From: JBFHDX01 sp041584475
GTDB taxonomy: Bacteria > Pseudomonadota > Alphaproteobacteria > UBA8366 > JADFVY01
NCBI GenBank assembly: GCA_041584475.1
Contig: JBFHDX010000021.1
Span: forward strand, 1 to 44,228
Length of the DNA: 44,228 nucleotides
Reading direction: 5' to 3'
Shown: positions 10,290 to 19,118 of the stretch, one piece after another
How positions within the stretch are numbered: position 1 is the first letter of the stretch
Layout: each line of letters starts with the position of its first letter
Notes under the pieces: generated by a model
Database searches by the model: none
Seen by the model: only the letters and a program-made list of their open reading frames with translations
What the model was told of the DNA's origin: nothing
Translations under genes and position numbers: made by a program

Positions 10290-11264
10290 TCAGGTGCGTT
10301 TCGATGCGCGCGTCTGCCGTCCGGGTTGCCGGAACGACGGCCGCAGGTCGCGCGATACGGCGATGTGCTCGCGCATCAGTTCGGCGGCCGCGCGCAGGTC
10401 GCCCGCGCCGAGGGCATCGAGGATCGCCATATGCTCACGGCACGATTCGGCCATGCGGTCGCGGTCGGCGCCGAACTGGTACTCGACGAACCGGCGCAGC
10501 CTGGTCTGCTGCTGGATGGCCTGGATGATGAAGCGGTTGCCCGAAAACCCGGCGATCGTCTGGTGGAAATCGGCGTCGGCATCGACCAGGCGCTGGAACG
10601 GTGCCGTGTGCACCGGGCCGTCGAGCAGGTCGACATGGACGCGCCGCAGCCGCTCGATCTGGACAGGGTCGGGCCGAAAACCGGGCCCGAGGATCGCCTC
10701 CGGCTCGACGAGGATGCGGAAGCGGTAACTGTCCTCGTAGATCGCCGGCTCGTCGAGTGACGGCACGAAGCTCCACGGCCGACCCGGTTCGCGCTCGACC
10801 AGCCCCTCGTCGGCGAGGCGCGAGAGAACCCGGCCGACCATCGACCGCGTCACACCGTACCGCCGCACGAGCTCCGTGACGTTGATACGTTGATCGAGCC
10901 GGCGCGCGAACCGGTCGCGAATGATCGCCAAATGCAGTCGTTCCTCGCCGGTCGGGGGAATGTCCCAGTCTTCGGGATCCCTGCCGTCCGCCGCATCGGT
11001 CAGGAAGCAGCCCTGGTTCGGCACCGAGCGGACCATGCCGCGTGCCGCAAGCAGGCGCAGCGCGGCGCGCACCGGCGAGCGCGATACGCCGAGCTCCTCC
11101 GCAAGCCACTGTTCCTTCAACTGATGTCCCGCCCCGAGCTTGCGCTCCCGTGCGAGACCGAGGATCTGCCGCGCCAGATCCGCATGAAATCGGCTTATGT
11201 TCTCCGGTGCCGCCTCCGGTCCGGTTCGACCACGCGGCCGCCGCTGCACGACGCTCAACGACAT
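10290..11264 (-). CDS. GntR/FadR-type regulator with two winged-helix domains and an FCD domain
   Basis: 324 residues, longer than the 220-250 usual for FadR-type regulators. The first winged helix (about 27-90) has the standard LAEELGVSRSPVRAALRLL helix-turn-helix. A second one follows (about 110-168), with LVRRYGVTRSMVGRVLSRL and the wing EREPGRPWSFVP. An all-helical FCD ligand domain fills the rest (about 175-305). The two-headed layout is the odd feature. The ATG at 11262-11264 has GGAGG only 3 nt upstream. It is likely to regulate the adjacent alcohol dehydrogenase and dehydratase genes, an inference from position. Confidence 0.88.
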   Translation of the reverse strand: MSLSVVQRRPRGRTGPEAAPENISRFHADLARQILGLARERKLGAGHQLKEQWLAEELGVSRSPVRAALRLLAARGMVRSVPNQGCFLTDAADGRDPEDWDIPPTGEERLHLAIIRDRFARRLDQRINVTELVRRYGVTRSMVGRVLSRLADEGLVEREPGRPWSFVPSLDEPAIYEDSYRFRILVEPEAILGPGFRPDPVQIERLRRVHVDLLDGPVHTAPFQRLVDADADFHQTIAGFSGNRFIIQAIQQQTRLRRFVEYQFGADRDRMAESCREHMAILDALGAGDLRAAAELMREHIAVSRDLRPSFRQPGRQTRASKRT

Positions 11265-11342
11265 CGTCCTCCACTCACCCCGCCGACTGCTAAGGGTGCA
11301 GCAACGGCGGCGAACGGTAAAGGCGAATTACGGTGGCGCGGG

Positions 11343-12107
11343 TCAGCAGCCCTGTCCGGAGAGCACCGCCTGGATCGGGATCAAGCCCAGCCGCATGCCG
11401 GTGACGACGGCGTGGGTCCGGTTGTGCACACCGAGCTTCTGCAGGATGGTCTTGACGTGCACCTTGACCGTTCCCTCGAGCATGCCGAGCCGGCGGGCGA
11501 TGTCCCGGTTCGGCAGACCCTGGGCAAGCAGGTTGAGGATCTCGGTCTGGCGCGCGGTCAGCGTCGGCGCATCCTCCGCCGGACGCCGCTCGCGCAGCGG
11601 CGGCTCGGGCATTGCGTCGGTAAGGGCCTGCATGCCGCAGGACGAGATGAAGGTCTCGCCGGAGAGGATCAGCTGCAATGCCGGCGCAAGGACGTCCGAC
11701 CTCGTCGATTTGGCGATGAAGCCGCGAGCACCCGCGCGATACGAATCGACGATGTCGCTGGCCGTGCCGGACGCTGCGAGAACCGCGATCGCGGCGCGGG
11801 GCAGTTTGCGCGCGAGCTTGGCGACGGTCCCCGGGCCGGCGCCGTCGAGCGAACCCAGATCGATCAGCACGAGCCGGCAATCGGCATTGCTGGCGGCGGC
11901 GGTTATTGCCTCGCCGCCATCCGCGGCCTCGACGATCACGGACTTCGGGAAGAGATCGCGCAGCAGGACGGCGAAGCCCTGCCGGACGAGCGCATGGCTG
12001 TCGACGACCATGATCTTCACCGGCCCGGCTGCCCCGGCTTGAACCGGTTGCCGCCTGCGACCCCTGTCCGCCGAATGCGTCGCTGAGCTCTTGTTCGTTG
12101 CCATCAT
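11343..12107 (-). CDS. LuxR/NarL-type response regulator with atypical receiver
   Basis: 254 residues from the first of two adjacent ATGs. A short basic leader precedes a receiver domain (about 30-150). The phosphoacceptor-position Asp is D83 (LIDLGS) and the conserved Lys is K133 (IAKST), but the usual acidic pair is D36-S37 instead of Asp-Asp and the loop after D83 lacks the common DxxMP form. The NarL-type DNA-binding domain (about 183-240) is intact: LTARQTEILNLLAQGLPNRD and the recognition helix EGTVKVHVKTILQKL. No sensor kinase is adjacent. It is divergent from a nucleotide-sugar dehydrogenase and 78 bp upstream of the GntR gene on the same strand. AAAGGAAAGG about 11 nt upstream supports the start. 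Confidence 0.85.
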   Translation of the reverse strand: MMATNKSSATHSADRGRRRQPVQAGAAGPVKIMVVDSHALVRQGFAVLLRDLFPKSVIVEAADGGEAITAAASNADCRLVLIDLGSLDGAGPGTVAKLARKLPRAAIAVLAASGTASDIVDSYRAGARGFIAKSTRSDVLAPALQLILSGETFISSCGMQALTDAMPEPPLRERRPAEDAPTLTARQTEILNLLAQGLPNRDIARRLGMLEGTVKVHVKTILQKLGVHNRTHAVVTGMRLGLIPIQAVLSGQGC

Positions 12108-12434
12108 CGTCGGATCAACCTTTCCTTTTTCTTCTTGCGGCCTCGCCGTTGCCGTGCCCGTGCCGCTCAGCGGCGACCCGAATGCGTGGCGGCCAGGATT
12201 TTCGGTCGCGCCGTGACGGTCCGGTGGGCACCGCACGGCATCGTCCGAACCGGCTGGCAATGGCCGGTGCATAACCCTATTCGTGTATCGAAAGCCACCG
12301 TTGCACGCAAGCCGGGTTTCGCCCCTTGCGACGCTCCGCCGCGCGCGACATCGTGTTGACAGGCGGAGCGGCGGCTTGCTTCATAGCCTCCACGCGGCCT
12401 GGCTCCGGCAGCCGCATCAACCACCGGCGGATGA
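12108..12434. other. Divergent regulatory region between response regulator and nucleotide-sugar dehydrogenase
   Basis: 327 bp. In-frame codons of the response regulator continue to 12272 but lack family-like sequence, so I treat them as non-coding. The right end carries a promoter-like pair described separately. The left end holds the pyrimidine-rich tract 12119-12137, which on the minus strand is the purine-rich Shine-Dalgarno area of the regulator. Confidence 0.5.
12356..12385 (+). promoter_or_regulatory. Sigma-70-like promoter for the nucleotide-sugar dehydrogenase
   Basis: Consensus -35 TTGACA (12356-12361), an 18-nt spacer and a -10-like TTCATA (12380-12385), ending 49 bp before the start codon at 12435. 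The -35 is perfect and the -10 is moderate. Assigned by eye. Confidence 0.45.
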
Positions 12435-13790
12435 ATGAACAGCCAGCACAGCGAAGAGAACGCCCTCGCCCGCGGCCTGCATGGGCGTCTCACGGCGCGC
12501 AGCGCGACGATCGGTATCATCGGACTCGGTTACGTCGGGCTGCCGCTGTCGGTTGCCTTCGCCGAGGGCGGTTTCGAGGTGGTCGGGTTCGATATCGATC
12601 CGGCGAAGGTCGCGCGCCTCAATCGCGGCGAGAGCTACATCCGTCACATCCCCTCGCGCGCTCTCCGAAAGATCACGAAGCAGGGCGGTTTCCGTGCGAC
12701 CGACGATTTCACGCAGATTGTCGACGTGGAGGTCGTGCTGATCTGCGTGCCGACACCGCTGACACGGCAGCGCGAGCCGGACCTTCGGTTCGTGACCGCG
12801 ACCGCGGCGACCATCGCACCGCATCTCCAGCCGGGCCGGCTCGTCATCCTCGAATCGACGACGTGGCCGGGGACGACCGGCGAAGTCCTACGGCCGATCC
12901 TCGAGGAACACGGGCTCAAGTCGGGCGTCGATCTGTTTCTCGCCTATTCCCCGGAGCGCGAAGATCCCGGTAATGCGACGCATCGAACCACCACCATCCC
13001 CAAGGTCGTGGGCGCCGACGGCGAGGCGGCACAGCGGCTGGCGGAGGCGCTTTACGGGCAGATCGTCGACGAGGTCGTTCCGGTGTCTTCCACGGCGACG
13101 GCGGAAGCCGTGAAGTTGACCGAGAATATCTTCCGCGCCGTCAATATCGCGCTCGTGAACGAGCTGAAGCTGGTCTACGAGCGCATGGGGATCGACATCT
13201 GGGAAGTCGTCGACGCCGCCAAATCCAAGCCTTTCGGCTATATGCCCTTCTACCCCGGGCCGGGGCTCGGCGGGCACTGCATTCCGATCGATCCGTTCTA
13301 CCTGACGTGGAAGGCCCGCGAGTTCGGCCTGTCCACGCGCTTCGTTGAGCTTGCGGGAGAGATCAATACCGAGATGCCTCGCCACGTCGTCGAGCGGCTT
13401 GCGCAGGCCCTCGACGCACGCGCCCGCAAGGGCCTGAACGGCGCCCGAATTCTGGTGCTCGGCGTGGCGTACAAGAGAAACGTCGATGATACGCGCGGCA
13501 GTCCGGCTTTCGTCATCATCGAGTTGCTCGAGGAACGCGGCGCCGAGGTCGTCTTTCACGATCCCCATGTCGCCGAGATCCCGCCGACGCGCGACCATTC
13601 GCGCCTAGCCGGCCGCCGCTCGATCGAGCTGAGCGCCGAATTCCTCGCGCGGATCGACGCCGCGCTCATCGTGACCGATCACGACGCGGTGGATTACGAC
13701 CTGATCGTCGCGAATTGTCCGCTGGTGGTCGATACGCGAAACGTCACGCGCCGGGTCAGCGGGGACCGTGACCGCATCGTCAAGGCCTAG
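12435..13790 (+). CDS. Nucleotide-sugar 6-dehydrogenase (UDP-GlcNAc/UDP-GalNAc or UDP-Glc type; WbpA/TviB-like)
   Basis: NAD-dependent two-step oxidation of a UDP-sugar at C6 to the uronic acid, feeding surface polysaccharide. 451 residues: N-terminal Rossmann domain with GLGYVGLPLS (G30-G35), central helix with the conserved K227 and N231 (VKLTENIFRAVN), catalytic C282 in GGHCIPIDPFYL, and a C-terminal UDP-binding domain (GVAYKRNVDDTRGSP). The SPEREDPGN block near 172-180 resembles the WbpA/WbpO/TviB branch (N-acetylhexosamine substrates) more than plain UDP-glucose dehydrogenases. No glycosyltransferases are adjacent, so it is an orphan here. The ATG at 12435 has only a weak Shine-Dalgarno, with another ATG four bases earlier out of frame. 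Confidence 0.9.
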   Translation: MNSQHSEENALARGLHGRLTARSATIGIIGLGYVGLPLSVAFAEGGFEVVGFDIDPAKVARLNRGESYIRHIPSRALRKITKQGGFRATDDFTQIVDVEVVLICVPTPLTRQREPDLRFVTATAATIAPHLQPGRLVILESTTWPGTTGEVLRPILEEHGLKSGVDLFLAYSPEREDPGNATHRTTTIPKVVGADGEAAQRLAEALYGQIVDEVVPVSSTATAEAVKLTENIFRAVNIALVNELKLVYERMGIDIWEVVDAAKSKPFGYMPFYPGPGLGGHCIPIDPFYLTWKAREFGLSTRFVELAGEINTEMPRHVVERLAQALDARARKGLNGARILVLGVAYKRNVDDTRGSPAFVIIELLEERGAEVVFHDPHVAEIPPTRDHSRLAGRRSIELSAEFLARIDAALIVTDHDAVDYDLIVANCPLVVDTRNVTRRVSGDRDRIVKA

Positions 13791-13802
13791 GCTCGATCCG
13801 CT

Positions 13803-14540
13803 CTATGGGCGGTCAACCAGGTCGGCGAGCCGCACGGCGTTCTCGAAGGCATGGCCGGACTCGTCGTTGTCGAAATAGCAGTAGACGTCGAGACCCTGCG
13901 CAAGCCATGCCTCGATGCGGCCGGCCCAGCCCTTCAGAGCGCGCTCGTCGTAGCGGCCGCTGTAGGCGGCGCCGGGCCCGTGCAGTCGGACATAGACGAA
14001 ATCCGCGGTAACCGGCCTCGGCGACTGTACACCCGCCAACTCGAAGACGCAGAAGGCGGCGTTTCGATGTGCGAGCATGGCCAGGATTTCCTCCACGTGC
14101 CAGCTCGGGTCGCGGAACTCGAAGGCATAACGATTGCCCTTCGGCAGCGCATCGAGAAATGCCTCCAGGCGCGCCGGATTGCGGCGCCAGCGCGGCGGCA
14201 GCTGGAACAGGACGGGCCCCAGCCGCTCACGCAGTGGCCTGATCGCCGCGAAGAAGCGACCGACTCCCGCTTCCGGGTCCTTCAGTTTCTTCATGTGGGT
14301 GAGATACCGGCTGGCCTTGACCGCGAACACGAACCCCGGTGGCGTCGCGGCCAGCCACCCGGCGAGCGATTTTCGCCCGGGCAGGCCGTAAAACGTGCTG
14401 TTGATCTCGACGCTCCCCAGGAATCGGGCATAGTAGCCCAGCGTTTCCTGCGGCTGCAGATCGGCAGGATAGGCGGTGCCGATCCAGTGATCGTAGCGCC
14501 AACCCGAGGTGCCGATGAAACGCTTGCCGCGGCGCGTCAT
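13803..14540 (-). CDS. DUF72 (YecE-like) protein
   Basis: 245 residues with the DUF72 TIM-barrel hallmarks: GTSGWRYDHWIG (about 10-21), VEINSTFYGLP (about 44-54), FAVKASRYLTH (about 71-81), LGPVLFQLPP, FEFRDPSW (about 141-148), VYVRLHGP and VYCYFDNDESGHA. The biochemical role of the family is not established. It is convergent with the nucleotide-sugar dehydrogenase (12 bp gap) and divergent from the ABC exporter operon. The start ATG at 14538-14540 gives the usual family N terminus. Confidence 0.9.
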   Translation of the reverse strand: MTRRGKRFIGTSGWRYDHWIGTAYPADLQPQETLGYYARFLGSVEINSTFYGLPGRKSLAGWLAATPPGFVFAVKASRYLTHMKKLKDPEAGVGRFFAAIRPLRERLGPVLFQLPPRWRRNPARLEAFLDALPKGNRYAFEFRDPSWHVEEILAMLAHRNAAFCVFELAGVQSPRPVTADFVYVRLHGPGAAYSGRYDERALKGWAGRIEAWLAQGLDVYCYFDNDESGHAFENAVRLADLVDRP

Positions 14541-14622
14541 GCGGGGAATTTAGAATGGCCGATTGACCTGTCGCAACGCCGGGGCAGGCGCGACGCGCTA
14601 TGTTCGAGACAAAGGTGCCAGC

Positions 14623-15369
14623 GTGAGCCGTGCCACAACACCGCCGCAGTCGAAGGCCGAAGGGCCCGTCGCCGCGTTCCGCGTGCGCGGCCTTACGAAG
14701 ATCTACCGGACCGGCGAGGTGGCCGTGCATGCCCTGCGCGGCGTCGACCTCGAGCTCTATGAGGGCGAGATGGCCGTGCTGCTCGGCCCGTCGGGCAGCG
14801 GCAAATCCACCTTTCTCAACATCGTCGGCGGACTCGACAAGCCGAGCGAGGGGACGGTGTGGTTCCGCGACCACGAACTCACCGCCTTCGGCGAAGCGGA
14901 GCTCACCGCCTACCGCCGCGACCACGTCGGTTTCGTGTTCCAGTTCTACAATCTGATTCCGAGCCTGACGGCACTGGAGAATGTCGGCCTCGTCACCGAG
15001 ATCGCGACCGATCCGATGCTGGCGCAGGACGCGCTCGCCCTCGTCGGCCTGGCCGAAAGGATGAACCATTTCCCCGCCCAGCTGTCAGGGGGCGAACAGC
15101 AGCGCGTGGCGATCGCCCGCGCCGTCGCCAAGCGGCCGGACGTGCTGCTCTGCGACGAGCCGACCGGGGCGCTCGACAGCAAGACCGGGGTCGTCGTCCT
15201 CGAAGTGCTCGAGTCGGTCAATCGCGAACTCGGCACGACGACCGCCCTCATCACCCACAATGTCGGAATCGGCGAGATGGCCCATCGCGTGATCCGCTTT
15301 GCCGACGGCAGGGTCGTCGAGGTCGTCGTCAATGCGACGCGCCGATCGGCGGCCGAACTCGTGTGGTAG
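14623..15369 (+). CDS. ABC transporter ATP-binding protein, MacB/LolD-like
   Basis: 248 residues, a complete ATPase of the type that pairs with FtsX/MacB permeases. Walker A is LGPSGSGKST, the signature is LSGGEQQRVAIARA, Walker B is VLLCDEPTGALD and the switch His is in LITHN. I chose the GTG at 14623 (VSRATTPP) because AAAGGTG lies just upstream; the TTG 20 codons earlier has no comparable site. It is the first gene of a three-gene set, with the permease ATG 4 bp after its stop. The system probably exports a lipid, peptide or hydrophobic compound from the inner membrane or periplasm. Confidence 0.9.
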   Translation: MSRATTPPQSKAEGPVAAFRVRGLTKIYRTGEVAVHALRGVDLELYEGEMAVLLGPSGSGKSTFLNIVGGLDKPSEGTVWFRDHELTAFGEAELTAYRRDHVGFVFQFYNLIPSLTALENVGLVTEIATDPMLAQDALALVGLAERMNHFPAQLSGGEQQRVAIARAVAKRPDVLLCDEPTGALDSKTGVVVLEVLESVNRELGTTTALITHNVGIGEMAHRVIRFADGRVVEVVVNATRRSAAELVW

Positions 15370-15373
15370 GCGG

Positions 15374-17737
15374 ATGCGCGCACTCGATCGCAAGCTGCTG
15401 CGGGACCTGCGGCATATCTGGATGCAGGCTCTGGCGATCGCGCTCGTCATCGGTTGCGGTGTCGCCATGTACGTCATGTCGTTCGGCACGCTGCGGTCGC
15501 TCGATGAGACAAGGGTCGCCTATTACGAGCGCTACCGGTTCGCCGACGTGTTCGCGTCGGTCAAGCGCGCGCCCGAGCGGCTGGCTTCGCGCATCGCCGC
15601 CATCCCGGGCGTCGGTCGCGTCGAGACGCGGATCGTCGCGCACGTAACGCTCGACGTCGCCGGCATGGACGAGCCCGCGAGCGGCCTTCTCGTCTCGCAG
15701 CCCGAACGCGGCGAGGCGCTGCTCAATCTCCTTCACGTGCGCAAGGGCAGACGGATCGCGCCCGGTCGCACCGGCGAGGTCGTCGTCGGCGAGCCGTTCG
15801 CCGAAGCACACGGTCTTGGCCCGGGCGACCATCTGTTCGCGGTCATCAACGGCCGCAAGCGCCGTCTCGATATCGTCGGCGTGGCGCTCTCGCCGGAGTT
15901 CATCTACGCGCTGGGGCCAGGCGCGATTATGCCGGACGACCGGCGCTTCGGAATCCTGTGGATCGGCCACGAAACCCTGGCCGCGGCCTTCGACCTCGAG
16001 GATTCCTTCAACGACGTATCGCTGACCATCCTGCGCGGCGCGTCCGAGGCGACGGTTATCGCCGAGCTCGACCGCCTGCTGGAGCCCTACGGCACGGCCG
16101 GCGCCTACGGCCGCAAAGACCACGCGTCGCACTGGTGGCTCTCGAACGAACTGACGCAGCTGGACGCCATGGGCAGCATGATGTCGCCGATCTTCCTCGG
16201 AGTCGCGGCGTTCCTCCTGCACATCGTCGCCTCGCGGCTGATCGCGACCGAACGCGAGCAGATCGGCCTGCTGAAGGCCTTCGGCTATTCCGGGCTCGAA
16301 GTCGGCTGGCACTACGCGAAGCTCGTGCTGACGATCGTTGCGCTCGGCGTGGTCTTCGGTTTTGCCGGCGGCGCCTGGCTCGGCCGGGGATTGACCGAGC
16401 TCTATACCAATTTCTTCCGCTTCCCGTTCCTCTATTACCGGCTGGAGCCGGCGGTGTTCGTGCTTGCCTCGCTGGTCAGTTTCGGTGTCGGCCTGCTCGG
16501 CGCGCTCGGCGCGGTCCGCCAGGCGGCGACGCTGCCGCCGGCCGTGGCGATGCAGCCGGCGGCGCCGCCGGTCTACCGCAAGACGATGCTCGAGCGGATC
16601 GGATTGACGGGGCGCCTCGCGCAGCCGACCCGCATGATCCTGCGGCACCTGATGCGGCGGCCGGTACGCGCCGGCCTCACCTCGCTCGGCATCGCCATGG
16701 CCGCCGCCGTCATGATCAGCTCGATGTTCATGCGCGATGCGCTCGACCTCGTGATCGACATCCAGTTCAACCAGGTGCACCGCCAGGACGTCACGGTCTC
16801 GTTCAGCGAGCTGAGCCCGGCCCGCATCCTCCATGACCTCGAGAGCTTGCCCGGTGTCCTGCGCGCGGAGCCCGCCCGTACCGTGCCGGTGCGGCTGCGC
16901 ATGGGCAACCGGTCGCGGACGGTCGGGCTCGTCGGCGTAAGTCCGGGTGCCGACCTCTCGCGCATCGTCGATACGGGGCTGAGACCGGTCGCCCCCCCGC
17001 CGGAGGGCCTGATGCTGTCGACCATATTGTCCGAGGCGCTCGGCGCCGGGCTCGGCGACCGCGTGCGCATCGAAGTGCAGGAAGGCCGACGGCAGAAACT
17101 GGAGGTCCCGGTGACGCTGGTCGTCGAGGAGTATTTCGGGGCGACCGCCTACATGGAGATGTCTGCGCTCAATCGCCTTCTGGGCGAGGGCGATATCGTC
17201 AACGGCGCGTACCTGCAGATCGACAAGTCAAGCGAGGCGGCACTCTATCGCGCGCTGAAGAACGCGCCCACGGTTGCCGGCGTCGTCGTCGAGACGGCGG
17301 CGGTGGAGAGTTTCCGCGAGACCCTGGCCGAGAATCTGCTGCTCATGACCACGTTCAACGTCATGTTTTCCGGCCTGATCGCGTTCGGAGTCGTCTACAA
17401 CAGCGCCCGCATCTCGCTGTCCGAACGCGGCCGCGAATTGGCCAGCCTCCGAGTGCTGGGCTTTACCCGGGGCGAGATATCCTGGATCCTGCTCGGCGAA
17501 TTCGCGCTGCTCACGCTGGCCTCGCTGCCGTTGGGCTGGCTGATCGGCTATGGTCTCGCGGCACTCGTGACGATGAACATCAAGACCGAGCTTTTTCATT
17601 TTCCGCTTTACATCGAGATCGGGACGTACGGATTCGCGGCGCTCGTCGTCGTGCTCTCGGCCCTGGTGACGGGGCTCGCCGTGCGCCGTCGCATCGATCA
17701 CCTCGACCTGGTGGCGGTGCTCAAGACACGGGAGTAG
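15374..17737 (+). CDS. ABC transporter permease, FtsX-like with duplicated architecture
   Basis: 787 residues with two FtsX modules. One N-terminal membrane helix (about 15-37) precedes a periplasmic MacB_PCD-like domain and three helices (about 270-400). The second module repeats this: a helix at about 440-465, a periplasmic domain, and three helices at the C terminus (about 660-785). This is the large DevC/YbbP-style permease. The ATG at 15374 follows GTAGGCGG closely and sits 4 bp after the ATPase stop, so tight coupling is likely. Upstream in-frame codons overlap the ATPase gene and were rejected. Confidence 0.9.
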   Translation: MRALDRKLLRDLRHIWMQALAIALVIGCGVAMYVMSFGTLRSLDETRVAYYERYRFADVFASVKRAPERLASRIAAIPGVGRVETRIVAHVTLDVAGMDEPASGLLVSQPERGEALLNLLHVRKGRRIAPGRTGEVVVGEPFAEAHGLGPGDHLFAVINGRKRRLDIVGVALSPEFIYALGPGAIMPDDRRFGILWIGHETLAAAFDLEDSFNDVSLTILRGASEATVIAELDRLLEPYGTAGAYGRKDHASHWWLSNELTQLDAMGSMMSPIFLGVAAFLLHIVASRLIATEREQIGLLKAFGYSGLEVGWHYAKLVLTIVALGVVFGFAGGAWLGRGLTELYTNFFRFPFLYYRLEPAVFVLASLVSFGVGLLGALGAVRQAATLPPAVAMQPAAPPVYRKTMLERIGLTGRLAQPTRMILRHLMRRPVRAGLTSLGIAMAAAVMISSMFMRDALDLVIDIQFNQVHRQDVTVSFSELSPARILHDLESLPGVLRAEPARTVPVRLRMGNRSRTVGLVGVSPGADLSRIVDTGLRPVAPPPEGLMLSTILSEALGAGLGDRVRIEVQEGRRQKLEVPVTLVVEEYFGATAYMEMSALNRLLGEGDIVNGAYLQIDKSSEAALYRALKNAPTVAGVVVETAAVESFRETLAENLLLMTTFNVMFSGLIAFGVVYNSARISLSERGRELASLRVLGFTRGEISWILLGEFALLTLASLPLGWLIGYGLAALVTMNIKTELFHFPLYIEIGTYGFAALVVVLSALVTGLAVRRRIDHLDLVAVLKTRE

Positions 17738-17742
17738 GGAAG

Positions 17743-18960
17743 TTGGCCATCCGGTGGCGCCGGGCGAGATGGTACGTTTTCTGGGCCGTACTGCTGGCGG
17801 CCGCGGCGGTCTACGCGTTCCGACCGCAGCCCGTCCCGGTCGACGTGGCCGGCGCCGTGCGCGACGCGATGGTGGTGACCATCGACGGCGACGGGCGCAC
17901 CCGAGTGCGCGAGGTCTACGTGGTTTCGGCGCCGGTATCCGGTCAGGTGCTGCGCATCGAGCGGCACGTCGGCGACGCGGTCGTTGCCGGCGAGACGGTG
18001 CTCGCGACGATCCGGCCGACCGATCCGACCTTTCTCGACCGCCGCGCGCGTGCCCAGGCGGAGGCGACGATCAAGGCCGCCGAGGCCGCCTTTGCGCTGG
18101 CCGAGGCGGAACGGGCGCGCGCCGAGGCGGAGCTCGATTTCGCGCGATCGGAGCTCGATCGCTCGGCCAAGCTGGCCCAGCGCGGAACGATATCGCAACG
18201 CGAACTCGACCGCGCAACGCTCGAGCTGCGCACCCGCGAGGCCGCCCTCGCCACGGCCGAAGCGACGATCACCAAGCGTCGCTATGAGTTGGAGATGGCG
18301 CGCGCTGCCCTGATACAGCCGGGCCAGAGGGTCGGTGACGGTGTCGCACCGGAATGTTGCGTCGAGGTCTTCGCGCCGGTCGACGGCCGGGTGCTGCGCA
18401 TGATCCAGGAGAGCGAGGGCGTGGTGCTCGCCGGCGCGCCGTTGCTCGAAGTCGGCAACCCCGCCGATCTGGAGGTCGTCGTCGATCTGCTGTCGGCGGA
18501 CGCCGTTCGCGTCGAGGTCGGCGCCGCGGCGACGATCGACGACTGGGGCGGCGGCGATACGCTGCGCGCCAGGGTCAGGCGCGTCGAGCCCTACGGCTTC
18601 ACCAAGGTCTCGGCGCTCGGCATCGAGGAGCAACGGGTGAACGTGATCCTTGACCTGATCGATCCGGCGGAGCAGTGGCGGCAGCTCGGACACGGTTTCC
18701 GGGTCGACGTCCATATCGTCGTCTGGCATGGCGAAGACGTCCTGCAGATCCCGCTTGGCGCGCTGTTCCGCGAGGGTTCCGACTGGGCCGTGTTCGTCCT
18801 CGAGGAGGGCAGGGCAAGCCTGCGGCGGGTTCTCATCGGGCACAGCAACGGGCGTGTCGCGGAGGTCCTCGGAGGGCTGTCGGCCGACGAGCTGGTGATC
18901 CTCCACCCCGGCGACCGGGTGGCAAACGGAGTCCGCGCGGTGCGGCGTTCTGCGCTATAG
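17743..18960 (+). CDS. HlyD-family periplasmic adaptor (membrane fusion protein) of the ABC exporter
   Basis: 405 residues. A single N-terminal membrane anchor (about 9-26) leads into a beta-barrel/lipoyl first half (VVSAPVSGQVLRIERHVGDAV), a long Ala/Glu/Arg-rich coiled coil (about 100-190), a second lipoyl half (EVFAPVDGRVLRMIQE) and a barrel plus membrane-proximal domain. It links the FtsX-type permease to an outer membrane partner, probably a TolC-like protein encoded elsewhere. The start is a TTG at 17743 with GGGAGTAGGGAAG before it. The 5-bp gap to the permease marks one operon. Confidence 0.88.
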   Translation: MAIRWRRARWYVFWAVLLAAAAVYAFRPQPVPVDVAGAVRDAMVVTIDGDGRTRVREVYVVSAPVSGQVLRIERHVGDAVVAGETVLATIRPTDPTFLDRRARAQAEATIKAAEAAFALAEAERARAEAELDFARSELDRSAKLAQRGTISQRELDRATLELRTREAALATAEATITKRRYELEMARAALIQPGQRVGDGVAPECCVEVFAPVDGRVLRMIQESEGVVLAGAPLLEVGNPADLEVVVDLLSADAVRVEVGAAATIDDWGGGDTLRARVRRVEPYGFTKVSALGIEEQRVNVILDLIDPAEQWRQLGHGFRVDVHIVVWHGEDVLQIPLGALFREGSDWAVFVLEEGRASLRRVLIGHSNGRVAEVLGGLSADELVILHPGDRVANGVRAVRRSAL

Positions 18961-19024
18961 TGAGGTCAACCGATCGGGGCGTTGGATAGCGGTCCTGCGC
19001 GCAGGCAGATTGACAGAGGCGCGT

Positions 19025-19054
19025 TTGTTGGTCTCAATTGTAAATCAGTACAAT
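19025..19054 (+). promoter_or_regulatory. Promoter with palindromic operator candidate before the polyamine/agmatine operon
   Basis: A -35-like TTGTTG (19025-19030), an 18-nt spacer and -10 TACAAT (19049-19054). The perfect 6-bp inverted repeat ATTGTA-AATCAG-TACAAT (19037-19054) includes the -10, so a bound repressor would block RNA polymerase. A second -35-like TTGACA lies at 19010-19015. No regulator gene is adjacent. Confidence 0.45.
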
Positions 19055-19118
19055 CTGCCGGGCGACGAAAAGGCACCACAGGCTGCGCCCGCAATCCACA
19101 GAAGGGAGACACGTGCAA

